64,000 bases of DNA from contig JAGXAB010000028.1 of assembly GCA_018971775.1 (NCBI GenBank), forward strand, positions 1-64,000. Direction: 5' to 3'. The position numbers and the translations under genes are program-made. The notes under the pieces are model-generated. The model saw only the letters and a program-made list of their open reading frames with translations, ran no database searches and was not told where the DNA came from. Below are positions 19,306-29,153 of this stretch, in pieces; the first letter of the stretch is position 1; the number at the start of each line of letters is the position of its first letter. The DNA comes from Cyanobacteria bacterium REEB67 (GTDB lineage Bacteria; Cyanobacteriota; Vampirovibrionia; Obscuribacterales; Obscuribacteraceae).

Positions 19306-22300
19306 CTAGTCAAATTTATGATGGCTCTCTTTTTTCTCCAATTCGGTTTCAAGCAAGAAGTTGCTGTTGTGTGCGTCCAGGGTCTTGTTCTTGGGCTTGT
19401 TGAGGATGGAATATAAGACCGGCAGGACAACCAGGGAGAGGAAAATACCCGGCACCAGACCGCCGACGATGGCGATGGCAAAAGGTTTTTGACTCTGCGA
19501 GCCGATGCCGGTGGCAATCGCCGCCGGCACCAGACCAACCACGGCCACGGTCGTGGTTATCAAGGCCGGTCGCATTCGCACCAGGGCGCCTTCATAAATT
19601 GCTTTGCGCATGCTGTATCCCTGGCGCTTCAGCTCCTGAATCAGCGAGACGAGAATAACGCCGTTCTGCACCGATACCCCGAAGAGGGCGATGAAACCAA
19701 CCCCCGCCGAGATCGAAAGATGGGTGCCGGTTAGATAGAGAGCGACGACGGCTCCAGGAGCGGCCATCGGCACTGTAGACATGACGATCAGAGCGGTACG
19801 GGCACTGCCGAAAGCTGTGTAGAGAAGCAGGAAAATCAATCCGAGCGTGATTGGGATAATCACAGCCAGACGTTGCATGGCGTGCTGAGCTCGGGCAAAT
19901 TGACCACCCCAGACGACGTGATAGCCTTCGGGAATATGCACTTTTTTATCGACCAGACGCCGCGCCTCTTCCACGGCCGAGCCCATGTCGCGGCCGCGGA
20001 TATTGGCCTTGATCGCCACACGCCGGCTATTCTCGTCACGCAAGATGGCAGTGGCACCGTGTTCATCGGTAATGCTGGCGATTTGCAGAAGGGGCACTTT
20101 GCCACCACTGGCGGTGGGGACCCGGATATCGGCGAGACTCTGGACATCGGAGCGGAAGTCGCGCTTGAAGCGGGCAATGAGCGGGAATCGTCTTTCACCT
20201 TCGACGACCTGGGTTTCGGCCAGACCACCAACCGATGTTTCGACGACGTTCAAAACGTCCTGCGAATTGATACCGTAGCGATTGGCCCGGTCGCGGTCGA
20301 TTTTGACCACCACCTGAGGCTGGCCGAGCATCTGGTCATAAGCGACGTCGGCCATACCTTTGACACCGCGGACGATGCTCGAAACTTCGTGGCCGAGGCG
20401 CGTCAACACTTTCAAGTCCGGACCGTAGATCTTGATGGCCAACTCGCCTTTCACCCCGGCGATCGACTCGTCCATATTGTCTTTGATGTACTGTGAAAAG
20501 TTGTACAGCAAGCCCGGCTCATGCAAGGTGAGCGTGCCATTCAAAGAGTCGACCAGAGCCTCTTTCGGATCTTTGTTTTGGCGAAAACGGTCGCGCCATT
20601 CTTCCTGCGGCTTCAAATCGACTAGAAATTCGATATTGCTGTAGTTATTCGGGTCGGTACCGTCATCCGGGGAGCCCACCTGCGAAACGACGGTCGTCAC
20701 CTCGGGGTAGGTACGCAACCAGTGCCGCAAAACAGAAGCAATCTGCACACTCTTATCCAGAGAAACCGAAGTCGGCAAAATCGTCACGCGCAGCCAGATA
20801 TTCCCCTCTTCCAACTCGGGCAAAAATTCATAGCCGAGCAGGGGAAAGATCGAAAGACTAGCCATGACGACTAGCAAAGCACCGGCCAGGACACGTTTCT
20901 TATAAACCAGCGAATATTTGAGAATAGGCGCATAGACTCTGTCGGCCAGGTTGAGCAACGGGCTCTCACGGTGCGAGGGCGGTTTATTGCAAAAAACGAT
21001 GGCGCAAAGGCAGGGCACAATCGTCATCGAGGCGAGAATCGCCCCCAGCAGATTGAAACCCATAGTGATCGCCAGAGGCCGGAAGAGTTTGCCTTCGACG
21101 CTCTCGAAAGTGAGCACAGGCAAGAAAGTGACGAGAATAATCGCTGTCGCGAACAAGACCGGCTTGACCACCTGCCGGGCGGCGTGATAGATGGCGAGCA
21201 AGATCTGACCACGGTCTTTGCGCTGTTCTTCATCGAGATGCTCGATACAGCGCAGGACGTTTTCGACCATGACGATGGCGCCGTCGACGATGATGCCAAA
21301 GTCGATGGCGCCCAGTGACAAAAGGTTCGCCGGTACATGAAAGACATTGAGCAGGATAAACGATGTCAGCAAAGCAAGCGGGATGGCCGTGGCGCAGATC
21401 AAGGCGGCTCGCACCTGAAAGAGATAGAGCATCAGCAGAGAAACGACGAGAATGACACCTTCGGCGACGTTATGACCGATTGTTTCGATCGTCTTTTTGA
21501 CCAGCGCCGTGCGGTCGTAAAGCGGATCGAGTTTCATCCCGGGCGGCAGCGAACTTTGCAGATTCTGCCAGTTAGCTTTAATGTTGTCGACCACCTGACT
21601 GGGGTTTTCGCCGCGACGCATCAAGACGATGCCTTCGACGACGTCATCGTCATCGTTCATACCAACCTGACCACGCCGCACCGCTTCGCCGATAGAAACG
21701 TTAGCCACATCATTGACGTGGATCGGGACGCCGTCTTTGGACGTGCTGACGACGACATTGCCGATGTCCTCGACCGAATCCAAAAGTCCAATGCCGCGCA
21801 CCATGTAGTTTTGATCACCCTGGACGATATAGTTACCACCAGTCGATCCGTTCGATCGGCTGATCGCATCGACCACTTGCTGCTGGGTAACACCGAGAGC
21901 GTTGAGGCGATAGGGGTCCATGTCCAATTTGTAGACTTTGGAAGGGCCACCATAGCCGGTGACATCGATCACACCGGGCACAGATTTAAATTTTCGATCC
22001 AGGACCCAGTCCTGGACTTCCTTTCGCTCCATCGGAGAAAGGGTCAAACTGTCCAGGGTATAGCGATAAACTTCACCGCAAGGACTGGCGTTCGGGTCAA
22101 GTTGCGGCTGCACTGAGCTCGGCACATCGGCCTGGGCGAGGCGCTCCAGTACTTGCTGACGGGCCACATAGGCATCGACGCCGTCGTCGAAAATCACCGT
22201 AATCACGGACAGACCAAAAATTGAAATAGAACGGGGCGGATGACTGTTCGGTATACCGTTCAGCTCTTTTTCGATCGGGATGGTGACAAGGCGCTCGACT

Positions 22301-22530
22301 TCCTCGGCAGCTTTGCCGGGCACCTGCGTGATCACCCGCACTTGCATATTGGCTACGTCGGGATAGGCTTCCAGGCCGAGATGCCAGTAGGCTTCCAATC
22401 CGACAGCGACGAGCAATAGAGTGAGGAAAACGACGAGATGCCGCTTGAGAAGTATGTAGCCAATAAGCATAGCAAGAACAACCAGGTTTACTAAAGCCTG
22501 CCCCAGTCGTCGCGCTTGTTGAGTGAACAA
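19306..22530 (-). CDS. CusA/CzcA-family heavy-metal RND efflux transporter
   Basis: 1074 aa; VFLTLLLVAVGLEAYWHLGLEAYPDVANMQVRVITQVPGKAAEEVERLVTIPIEKELNG and full RND architecture. Confidence 0.9.
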   Translation of the reverse strand: MFTQQARRLGQALVNLVVLAMLIGYILLKRHLVVFLTLLLVAVGLEAYWHLGLEAYPDVANMQVRVITQVPGKAAEEVERLVTIPIEKELNGIPNSHPPRSISIFGLSVITVIFDDGVDAYVARQQVLERLAQADVPSSVQPQLDPNASPCGEVYRYTLDSLTLSPMERKEVQDWVLDRKFKSVPGVIDVTGYGGPSKVYKLDMDPYRLNALGVTQQQVVDAISRSNGSTGGNYIVQGDQNYMVRGIGLLDSVEDIGNVVVSTSKDGVPIHVNDVANVSIGEAVRRGQVGMNDDDDVVEGIVLMRRGENPSQVVDNIKANWQNLQSSLPPGMKLDPLYDRTALVKKTIETIGHNVAEGVILVVSLLMLYLFQVRAALICATAIPLALLTSFILLNVFHVPANLLSLGAIDFGIIVDGAIVMVENVLRCIEHLDEEQRKDRGQILLAIYHAARQVVKPVLFATAIILVTFLPVLTFESVEGKLFRPLAITMGFNLLGAILASMTIVPCLCAIVFCNKPPSHRESPLLNLADRVYAPILKYSLVYKKRVLAGALLVVMASLSIFPLLGYEFLPELEEGNIWLRVTILPTSVSLDKSVQIASVLRHWLRTYPEVTTVVSQVGSPDDGTDPNNYSNIEFLVDLKPQEEWRDRFRQNKDPKEALVDSLNGTLTLHEPGLLYNFSQYIKDNMDESIAGVKGELAIKIYGPDLKVLTRLGHEVSSIVRGVKGMADVAYDQMLGQPQVVVKIDRDRANRYGINSQDVLNVVETSVGGLAETQVVEGERRFPLIARFKRDFRSDVQSLADIRVPTASGGKVPLLQIASITDEHGATAILRDENSRRVAIKANIRGRDMGSAVEEARRLVDKKVHIPEGYHVVWGGQFARAQHAMQRLAVIIPITLGLIFLLLYTAFGSARTALIVMSTVPMAAPGAVVALYLTGTHLSISAGVGFIALFGVSVQNGVILVSLIQELKRQGYSMRKAIYEGALVRMRPALITTTVAVVGLVPAAIATGIGSQSQKPFAIAIVGGLVPGIFLSLVVLPVLYSILNKPKNKTLDAHNSNFLLETELEKKESHHKFD

Positions 22531-22594
22531 CGATCTCAGGCTGTAACAAAGCCTAGATCATATCAATGAAGATACCGTGAGTGTCAATGAAAGC

Positions 22595-22849
22595 TCAATG
22601 AAAGGTAAGTGTGTGGGCCGGACAAAGCCGGGCAAATCCACGCTTGACGTCCCGACAATAGCAAAGATATGGAGCCTGACAAGCGGCGGCTAAGATAAGA
22701 GGCGTCCAGCGCCGCTCCTCGCTGGCCAATTTGCGTCGCTCTAGATCGGCCGGCGATCCCTTCAGTTTGCCTTTGGCGGCACGCTTTTCCATCGATATGC
22801 GCGCGAGCATTTCCTTGCGGGTGGCCGCATCGATTCTGTTTAACGACAT
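22595..22849 (-). CDS. Small basic hypothetical protein
   Basis: 84-aa ATG ORF. Confidence 0.4.
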   Translation of the reverse strand: MSLNRIDAATRKEMLARISMEKRAAKGKLKGSPADLERRKLASEERRWTPLILAAACQAPYLCYCRDVKRGFARLCPAHTLTFH

Positions 22850-22971
22850 ACTAAAACCTCAACGGTGCTCGCAAAGGAGCCTGAAAGACGAGATCCAAAG
22901 GGATTTCCGCTCTGAGCATAGTTGCCAAGCGCGAGATAGACCACCCGGTTTCTACGAGTTAAACTAAAGCG

Positions 22972-23955
22972 ATGCAAAAACCATTTCAAACAGCGGCAAT
23001 AATCACCGCCACCAGCCTGACATGCCTGGCATCAGCTTTCATTCACTCAGCCTCAGCCGCCGGGGCGAGCGCGCCCAGGCCAGCCGTGCGCGTCCTTGGC
23101 ACCAAAGTCTTTCTCGTACCGCCTGAGGGTTTCAGCGCCTCCGAAAACTTCTGCGGTTTCTTCAAGAAAGACCAGGATGCTTCGATCGTCATCACTGAAA
23201 TTCCCGGCCCTTACGAACAAGTAATCACCGGATTCAACAAAAACGATCTGAACGGCAAAGGCATGAATCTGACTGCCACCAGCGTGATCAAAAGCAGCGG
23301 CGCAGGCGGCGATAAGTCCAAAACACTGATCGAATTTACCCAGAACGCCTTCGGCAAGAAATTCAAAAAAGTAGCCCTGATTTTCGGCGATCGCGTCAGC
23401 ACCATGCTTGTCACCGGAGGGATGCCGGAAAGCGGTGGCGATGAGCTATTCAACACCCTCAAAGCCTCGGTCAAGACAGCTCGATATGATGCCCGCGCCA
23501 GTCTGGCCAACCTCACCGAAGGACTGCCTTTCACACTAGCCGATGGCAAAAAATTGAAGAAAGCCCTGCGCGTGCAAAATACACTGCTCTTCACCACTAG
23601 CGGTAAGGCCAGAGCCGGCGAAGACAATGGCCCGCTCTTCGTCGTCGGTCATTCGGTCGGCGACATATCAGACGATAATCGCTCCGCCTACGCCAGAGAA
23701 AGACTGGAGCACACGCCCAGCCTCAAAAACGTCACGGTCAAAAAGGAGAGCCGGATCTCGCAGGCCGGCCTCGAGGGCGAGGAGTTTCTGGCGGAAGCAG
23801 TGGACAGCAAAGACGGCGTGCCGACTTTCGTTTACCACGCCATGCTCTTCGATAAGAGCGGTTATTACATTTTTCAGGGCCTGTGCGGCTTGAGTCAAAG
23901 AACTGAATACGAAGGCGAATTTCAGAGGCTGGTCAAAAATTTCCAGTTGCGCTAA
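22972..23955 (+). CDS. Secreted hypothetical protein
   Basis: Signal peptide MQKPFQTAAIITATSLTCLASAFIHSASA; no recognised domain. Confidence 0.65.
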   Translation: MQKPFQTAAIITATSLTCLASAFIHSASAAGASAPRPAVRVLGTKVFLVPPEGFSASENFCGFFKKDQDASIVITEIPGPYEQVITGFNKNDLNGKGMNLTATSVIKSSGAGGDKSKTLIEFTQNAFGKKFKKVALIFGDRVSTMLVTGGMPESGGDELFNTLKASVKTARYDARASLANLTEGLPFTLADGKKLKKALRVQNTLLFTTSGKARAGEDNGPLFVVGHSVGDISDDNRSAYARERLEHTPSLKNVTVKKESRISQAGLEGEEFLAEAVDSKDGVPTFVYHAMLFDKSGYYIFQGLCGLSQRTEYEGEFQRLVKNFQLR

Positions 23956-23964
23956 GATGAGTCC

Positions 23965-25176
23965 ATGCAAAAATCCAGGTATCTAGCTCTGTCATTGGTT
24001 TTAACGTCATCTATTGGCTGGCTTTCCGATACCACGAGCAGTGCCTTCGCTCAAAACACGCCGCTCTTGCGGCCGGAAATTTCGCTAACAGTTTCGGCTA
24101 CAGAAGAAACTTCGCCTGGATTGCCGACTGAAGAAACGAAGGCTGCCGATTCAACGAGGTCAGAGGCGATTGCCCTGGGCCTGCCGATAAAAACGGCGCG
24201 TTCGCCGGCCAACCTCATCGACGACTTAATCGAAGTAGCCGTGCACAGCCAGGATCCAACCGTGCGCAAGCTGGCTGTAAACGATCACCCCCTGGCAGTC
24301 CCCGACTTAACGGCTGTTTCACCTAAAAAAGCGGCCTTGCAGCACGCCATACCCGATGTAATCAATCTCAATTATCGACCAGCCCGGGCGGCGGCCCAGG
24401 CATATCTTGGCCAGAAAAACGACGATGCCGCCGGTCGGCAACTGGACGAGGCAAAATTCAAAGACCAGATTACGGTATTGACCACAGCAATCATGCTCGA
24501 ACTCGCCACCGGCCTCGGTGAAAGGGCAAGCGCTCCGGAAAAGGCTTCGCTGAAGCTGAAAAATGGTCTGGAAAAATTGACCCGACTGGTCGGCCGGGCC
24601 GAGGCCGATTGGGCCTTCGAGCGGCTGGAAAAATTTGCCGCCAATATTCAGACAGCAACTGTAACCGCGACAATATCAAAAGCTCCAGCCCAGAGCGCAG
24701 AAGCTTTCTGCGAATCTACCAGAAACTTCAGCATGGGCTGGGATGTACTGGAGCAGGAAGCCATGGCCAACCGCATTGCCAGCCAGGCCATCGAGCGCGA
24801 CCAGTCTGTGGCCAATCTGAAAGCGATGCTCGGCATCCATCGCAAACCGCCGGATCAATTCGAGAACACCCTGTCGCTTCTGTCGATGATACCTGATGTA
24901 GTGGCAACGGCCGCCCTGGTCGGTGACCAGTTGCTCGAAATGTCCAACGGCGGTACTCGGGAAAAGCGGCTCGGCGATGTCCTTTCCTACGGTCTGCAAC
25001 TGGACAGTCGCGAAACGGCTCTGACCAGACAGAGCTATCTGACCGTAAGCAGCCTCAATGCCGGACGACTGACCGGCAATAGCGTATTGACGGCCTTTTG
25101 CCAGGCCCTCGCCGAGAAACTGAGCGGCCGGCCTTTAGCCCTCGCTGAGCAGCATGAGATCGCCCCGGCTAATTAG
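23965..25176 (+). CDS. Secreted hypothetical protein
   Basis: Signal peptide; starts 9 bp after the preceding gene (likely operon). Confidence 0.65.
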   Translation: MQKSRYLALSLVLTSSIGWLSDTTSSAFAQNTPLLRPEISLTVSATEETSPGLPTEETKAADSTRSEAIALGLPIKTARSPANLIDDLIEVAVHSQDPTVRKLAVNDHPLAVPDLTAVSPKKAALQHAIPDVINLNYRPARAAAQAYLGQKNDDAAGRQLDEAKFKDQITVLTTAIMLELATGLGERASAPEKASLKLKNGLEKLTRLVGRAEADWAFERLEKFAANIQTATVTATISKAPAQSAEAFCESTRNFSMGWDVLEQEAMANRIASQAIERDQSVANLKAMLGIHRKPPDQFENTLSLLSMIPDVVATAALVGDQLLEMSNGGTREKRLGDVLSYGLQLDSRETALTRQSYLTVSSLNAGRLTGNSVLTAFCQALAEKLSGRPLALAEQHEIAPAN

Positions 25177-25497
25177 CGCGAGGCGCGCCAACTGCCTGCG
25201 TTCATAGTCAGATAAATCTGCCCCGCTCAATCGCCTTAAATTTGTCCGAAATCGAGGCGGAACAACGCGATAAAAAGGCCCGGATCGGGAAGATATAAAT
25301 CAGATGGTGCACTCTTTGTGTATCATAATGACAGGAATCCCGTTCACCAGCGCTTCCCGCGGCTTACCAACAATTCGCACCCCTACCTCGGGAACATCAA
25401 AAACTTCCGCCCAGCTAGTCTCGGCCTGGATTGTTTGCTTGCAGCCACGTAATGGGCGCTTTACCAGGGTGTCAAAGAAAGATAAGTCCCAAAGCTC

Positions 25498-26550
25498 ATG
25501 ACTTTCGAAGACCACAATACCAAGACCAATAAAGCGCCGCAGTCCACATCCGGACCGCCGGGCAAGGATTTTTATTACATCCTCGGCGTACCGCCCAATG
25601 CCACCACGGAAGAAATCACCGAGGCTTATCACGAGCTGCACGCCAAGTTCGGCCCAAACTCCGGTACCGAGATGGACGAGCAACTTCAAGCCCGCACTAT
25701 CCGCGATTTGCGCGCCGCTTACGAGACGCTTTCGGATCCGGCTCGTCGCCGCGATTACGATAAAAATAGCGCCACTTTTCGCCAGACTTCCGACGTCAGA
25801 GCACTCTGGAGCAAGGTGACATCGGGCGTCCAGCAGGTCGTACAGTCGCGCGAACAAGCTCAGACCCTGGAATTGAAAGGCGGCGCTGGTGGCCGCATGC
25901 AGCAACAGCCTACAGGTAAAATACAGGCCCAGCCCCTCGAGATGGAAATCGACGTCTCTCTCAAAGAGGCGGTCAAAGGCTGCCATCGCCAGCTGACGGT
26001 AAGCGATCCGAAAGCCTGCGAAGAGTGCAGTAATCTCAAACCGGTCGAGCGGATGAAATGCACTCACTGTCGCGGTGTCGGCTATTTCACTGTGGAGCGG
26101 CATGTCGAGCTCGACTTGCCCAAAGGTCTCTACGACGATCTGGAAATCCGGCGCAGCGGTCAGGGCAAATGGGACATACGCGCCAATGCCTACGGCGACC
26201 TGGTGATCAAGGTAAAAGTGCGCAAGCATCCGGTTTTAGGCGTGCTCGGCCGCGACATCACCTTGAACGTACCGGTCACACTCTACGAAGCCATGCTCGG
26301 CGCCGAGATCGAGGTGCCTACGGCCACCGGTCGCGGCGTCATGAAAATTCAACCGCTCACTCAACCTGGCCGCGTCTACCGCCTCAAAGGCCTGGGGCTT
26401 GCCGGCGCCGACCAGTTAATCACTATAGATGTAATCATACCGGCAAAAATCACCGCCGAAGAAGTGCACCTTTTTCAAAAGCTGAAAGAGATGTCCAAAG
26501 AACCAAATCCCCGCGAAGCTCTTTTTACTGACGTGCAGTCGGTCAGTTAA
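25498..26550 (+). CDS. DnaJ-family protein with J-like domain lacking HPD
   Basis: FYYILGVPPNATTEEITEAYHELHAKFGPNSG..LRAAYETLSDPARRRDYD; short CEEC..CTHC finger; DnaJ C-terminal domains. Confidence 0.8.
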   Translation: MTFEDHNTKTNKAPQSTSGPPGKDFYYILGVPPNATTEEITEAYHELHAKFGPNSGTEMDEQLQARTIRDLRAAYETLSDPARRRDYDKNSATFRQTSDVRALWSKVTSGVQQVVQSREQAQTLELKGGAGGRMQQQPTGKIQAQPLEMEIDVSLKEAVKGCHRQLTVSDPKACEECSNLKPVERMKCTHCRGVGYFTVERHVELDLPKGLYDDLEIRRSGQGKWDIRANAYGDLVIKVKVRKHPVLGVLGRDITLNVPVTLYEAMLGAEIEVPTATGRGVMKIQPLTQPGRVYRLKGLGLAGADQLITIDVIIPAKITAEEVHLFQKLKEMSKEPNPREALFTDVQSVS

Positions 26551-27237
26551 CGAAGCGACTTTAGTGGGAAAATCCATCCTCGCATTCGCCTGACTCCGAG
26601 GCGCCCCGAAATACCTAGCGCAAGCCGCGCCATCGCCCCCGTACAACCGACCACTGAATCATTTAGCCGGTTTCACCTGGCAACCACTTTTGCCCGCGCG
26701 AGCCCCCCAAAAATAGTCACGAATCCGGAGTATCGGCCCTCTTCCTGGAGCAAAAACGCGAGCCGGCCCCCGCTCTTTGCAGGCGCCCCTGTTCAGATTG
26801 CCTTAAGAATTCCCTAAACGCTTCTCATACAAGGGCTTTGTGCGCCTCGCGGCAAGTGTTAACGGTGCATAACAAGTACTTAAGGCGCCCACAGGGCCAT
26901 TGTCGTTCGGATCTGCGGGCCGCTAGGCTGCAGGTATCTTCTTTTCTTGCCTTGTTTAAGGACCCCAACCTAAAACACCCAGGCCACTAGCATCTAACCC
27001 GGCACCCCACCTCTGACCCTGAGTCCGATGGCTGACCGGCTGAAAATGTGCGTGCAAACTGGCGTTTCTTTTACCAGGACAAGTAAGTCGCCAAGCTTAT
27101 TTTTCTGAAGGGCTGCGTGCAAAGCCCGCTTACTGCAGACGTCTCTACTCATCTGTCTGTAAGACCCTAACGCGGCCTCGTCAACTGAGGCTAAAACCTT
27201 TTACGCCTCAATTGGCAGAGGCTGTATGGAGATAACC

Positions 27238-28275
27238 ATGACAAGTTCAAAAGTAACGGTTTCTTCGGTCAGCGGCACCCCCGACGCTTCCCGGCGCATT
27301 CGCCGTATCGTCGACAAGCTCGCTCGCCATAAGAAACTCAACATCGAAGCTTCGCGCCAGGCCCTGCGGGACGCCATCAAGCATGCAAATGATATGCACG
27401 CTCTCGGCTTCCTCCACTACGCTGGCGTCCTCGACCTCCACCTGCCCGACGGCACGACGGTCGCAATCATCCCGGACTGGCACATCCCCGCCCATGACCG
27501 TCAAGTGACGTTTATGGTCAAGCAGTGGCTGTCCGACCTTCGCCCCGACATCATCATCCTGATCGGTGATGCCGCGGACATGTTCGGTCTCTCGCGCTGG
27601 CCCAAGCCGCCCCGCGTCGTCGCCAACACCCAGAGCGAACTCGACGAAACGCGTCGGATCATCGACGACATCATCGAATGCTCCGGCTGTATGCACGTCT
27701 TCTACATCCTCGGCAACCACGAGGATCGCGGCCGCCGCACCCAGATCGACCCGAACTCCAACGTGGCCAGCCTGATCGACCCGTCGACGCAGGAACCCAT
27801 CCTCAACTTCCACTTCCTCATGGGCTACAAGCCCGGCGACCCGATCACGTTCATCTACGGCGCCTTCGAGGATGGTGGCTTCGGCGGTGGCATCCTGATC
27901 AACGGCGAAATCAAGTTCATCCACGGCAACAAGGTCCGTCCGAAGCCGGGCGCCAGCCCCTACGCGGAAGCGGACGCCGCCGGCAAGAGCATCGGTCAGG
28001 GTCACACCCACCGCTATGCCAAGCGGGCCCGCCGCAACACCAAGAGCGGTCTGATTCGTAGCTACGAGTTTGGCTTCCTCGGCGACGAGCGTCACCCCTA
28101 CCTCGGCTACGCCTTCAACACCAACTGGCACCAGGGTGTTGCAACCGGTCGCGTGCACGGCGACTTGCTGCACATCGAGATGCACCCCGTGAAGAAGATC
28201 AAAGACAAGCTCACCGGTCAGATCAGCAGCCTGATGCTGGCCGGCTCGAAGCTGTACCAGTCATCCGGCTACTGA
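27238..28275 (+). CDS. Calcineurin-like metallophosphoesterase
   Basis: IIPDWHIP (DxH), LIGDAADMF (GDxxD), ILGNHED (GNHE), FIHGNK, GQGHTHR (GHTH); SD GGAG. Confidence 0.85.
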   Translation: MTSSKVTVSSVSGTPDASRRIRRIVDKLARHKKLNIEASRQALRDAIKHANDMHALGFLHYAGVLDLHLPDGTTVAIIPDWHIPAHDRQVTFMVKQWLSDLRPDIIILIGDAADMFGLSRWPKPPRVVANTQSELDETRRIIDDIIECSGCMHVFYILGNHEDRGRRTQIDPNSNVASLIDPSTQEPILNFHFLMGYKPGDPITFIYGAFEDGGFGGGILINGEIKFIHGNKVRPKPGASPYAEADAAGKSIGQGHTHRYAKRARRNTKSGLIRSYEFGFLGDERHPYLGYAFNTNWHQGVATGRVHGDLLHIEMHPVKKIKDKLTGQISSLMLAGSKLYQSSGY

Positions 28276-28374
28276 GCCGCCCTTACCAACCCTGAGCAGC
28301 CCTCCCTTGCGCATTACACATGCGTCACGGTATGGCTCTCGATTTCTACCGTCTAATTCCGCAAGGAGAATATT

Positions 28375-29142
28375 ATGAGCGTTAACAAGAAATCCAAAGG
28401 GCTAGTTCTGGCAGCGGCTCCGTCCGCCCCGAACTGGCCTCACACCTGCATCACCAATCCGGCCAAGCACTTCGAATGGGCACCCATTCTGCTGTCGGAC
28501 CTGCACGGTGTGTTCGTCGACTGGGAAACCAAGTTCCAGTCCTTCTGCGCCTCCCACGGCGTGCACTTCGAAATCGAAGGTCGCACCTTCTACGACATCG
28601 GCCGCGACCCGTCGCAGTCGATCACCCCGGATCAGTTCGCCGAGCTCTTCACTGAGTTCGTCCGTCTGCCCGAGGGCTATGGCGCGCTCGAGCCCAACCC
28701 GGTGGTCATCCACCAAATGGAAGCGATCGTCAAGGCCGGCATCAAGCTGGTCATCGCCACCTACACCCCCGGCGCCACGGACCTGCGTCCCGACGGCACC
28801 ATGGGCTTCCACCACGGCATCGCCCAGCGTGTCACCAAGGAGCTGATCATCAAGCACCTCGGCCACCTGATCCGCGAGCAGGACATCATCTTCTGCAGCC
28901 CCAGCGCCAAGAAGCACCTCATGTTCGAGATGCACTGCCCGCTGATCGTGGAAGACCATCCCGTCACCGCCGTCGATGTCGCTACCAGCGCCCACGCAGC
29001 CATTCTCGTGCCGCGCTCGTACAACGCTTCGATCATCAACGTCACCAACGTGCTGCGTTTGGAAGACGACAACCAGCTGGCGGACGCCGTGCTTTCCTTC
29101 TTCGAGGGCATCCTCGACGCTGGCAAGCTGGCCAAGGCCTAA
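28375..29142 (+). CDS. HAD-superfamily-like protein
   Basis: ILLSDLHGVFVDWETKF (motif I-like), LVIATYTPG (motif II-like), PLIVEDHPVTA (motif IV-like); SD AAGGAG. Confidence 0.55.
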   Translation: MSVNKKSKGLVLAAAPSAPNWPHTCITNPAKHFEWAPILLSDLHGVFVDWETKFQSFCASHGVHFEIEGRTFYDIGRDPSQSITPDQFAELFTEFVRLPEGYGALEPNPVVIHQMEAIVKAGIKLVIATYTPGATDLRPDGTMGFHHGIAQRVTKELIIKHLGHLIREQDIIFCSPSAKKHLMFEMHCPLIVEDHPVTAVDVATSAHAAILVPRSYNASIINVTNVLRLEDDNQLADAVLSFFEGILDAGKLAKA

Positions 29143-29153
29143 GGAGTTTTATC

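Noticed and set aside
25300-26229. 309-aa minus-strand ORF
   Set aside because: Antisense to the DnaJ-like CDS, which has convincing domain content.
27247-28185. 312-aa minus-strand ORF
   Set aside because: Antisense to the metallophosphoesterase; Val/Asp/Gly-rich composition typical of shadow frames.
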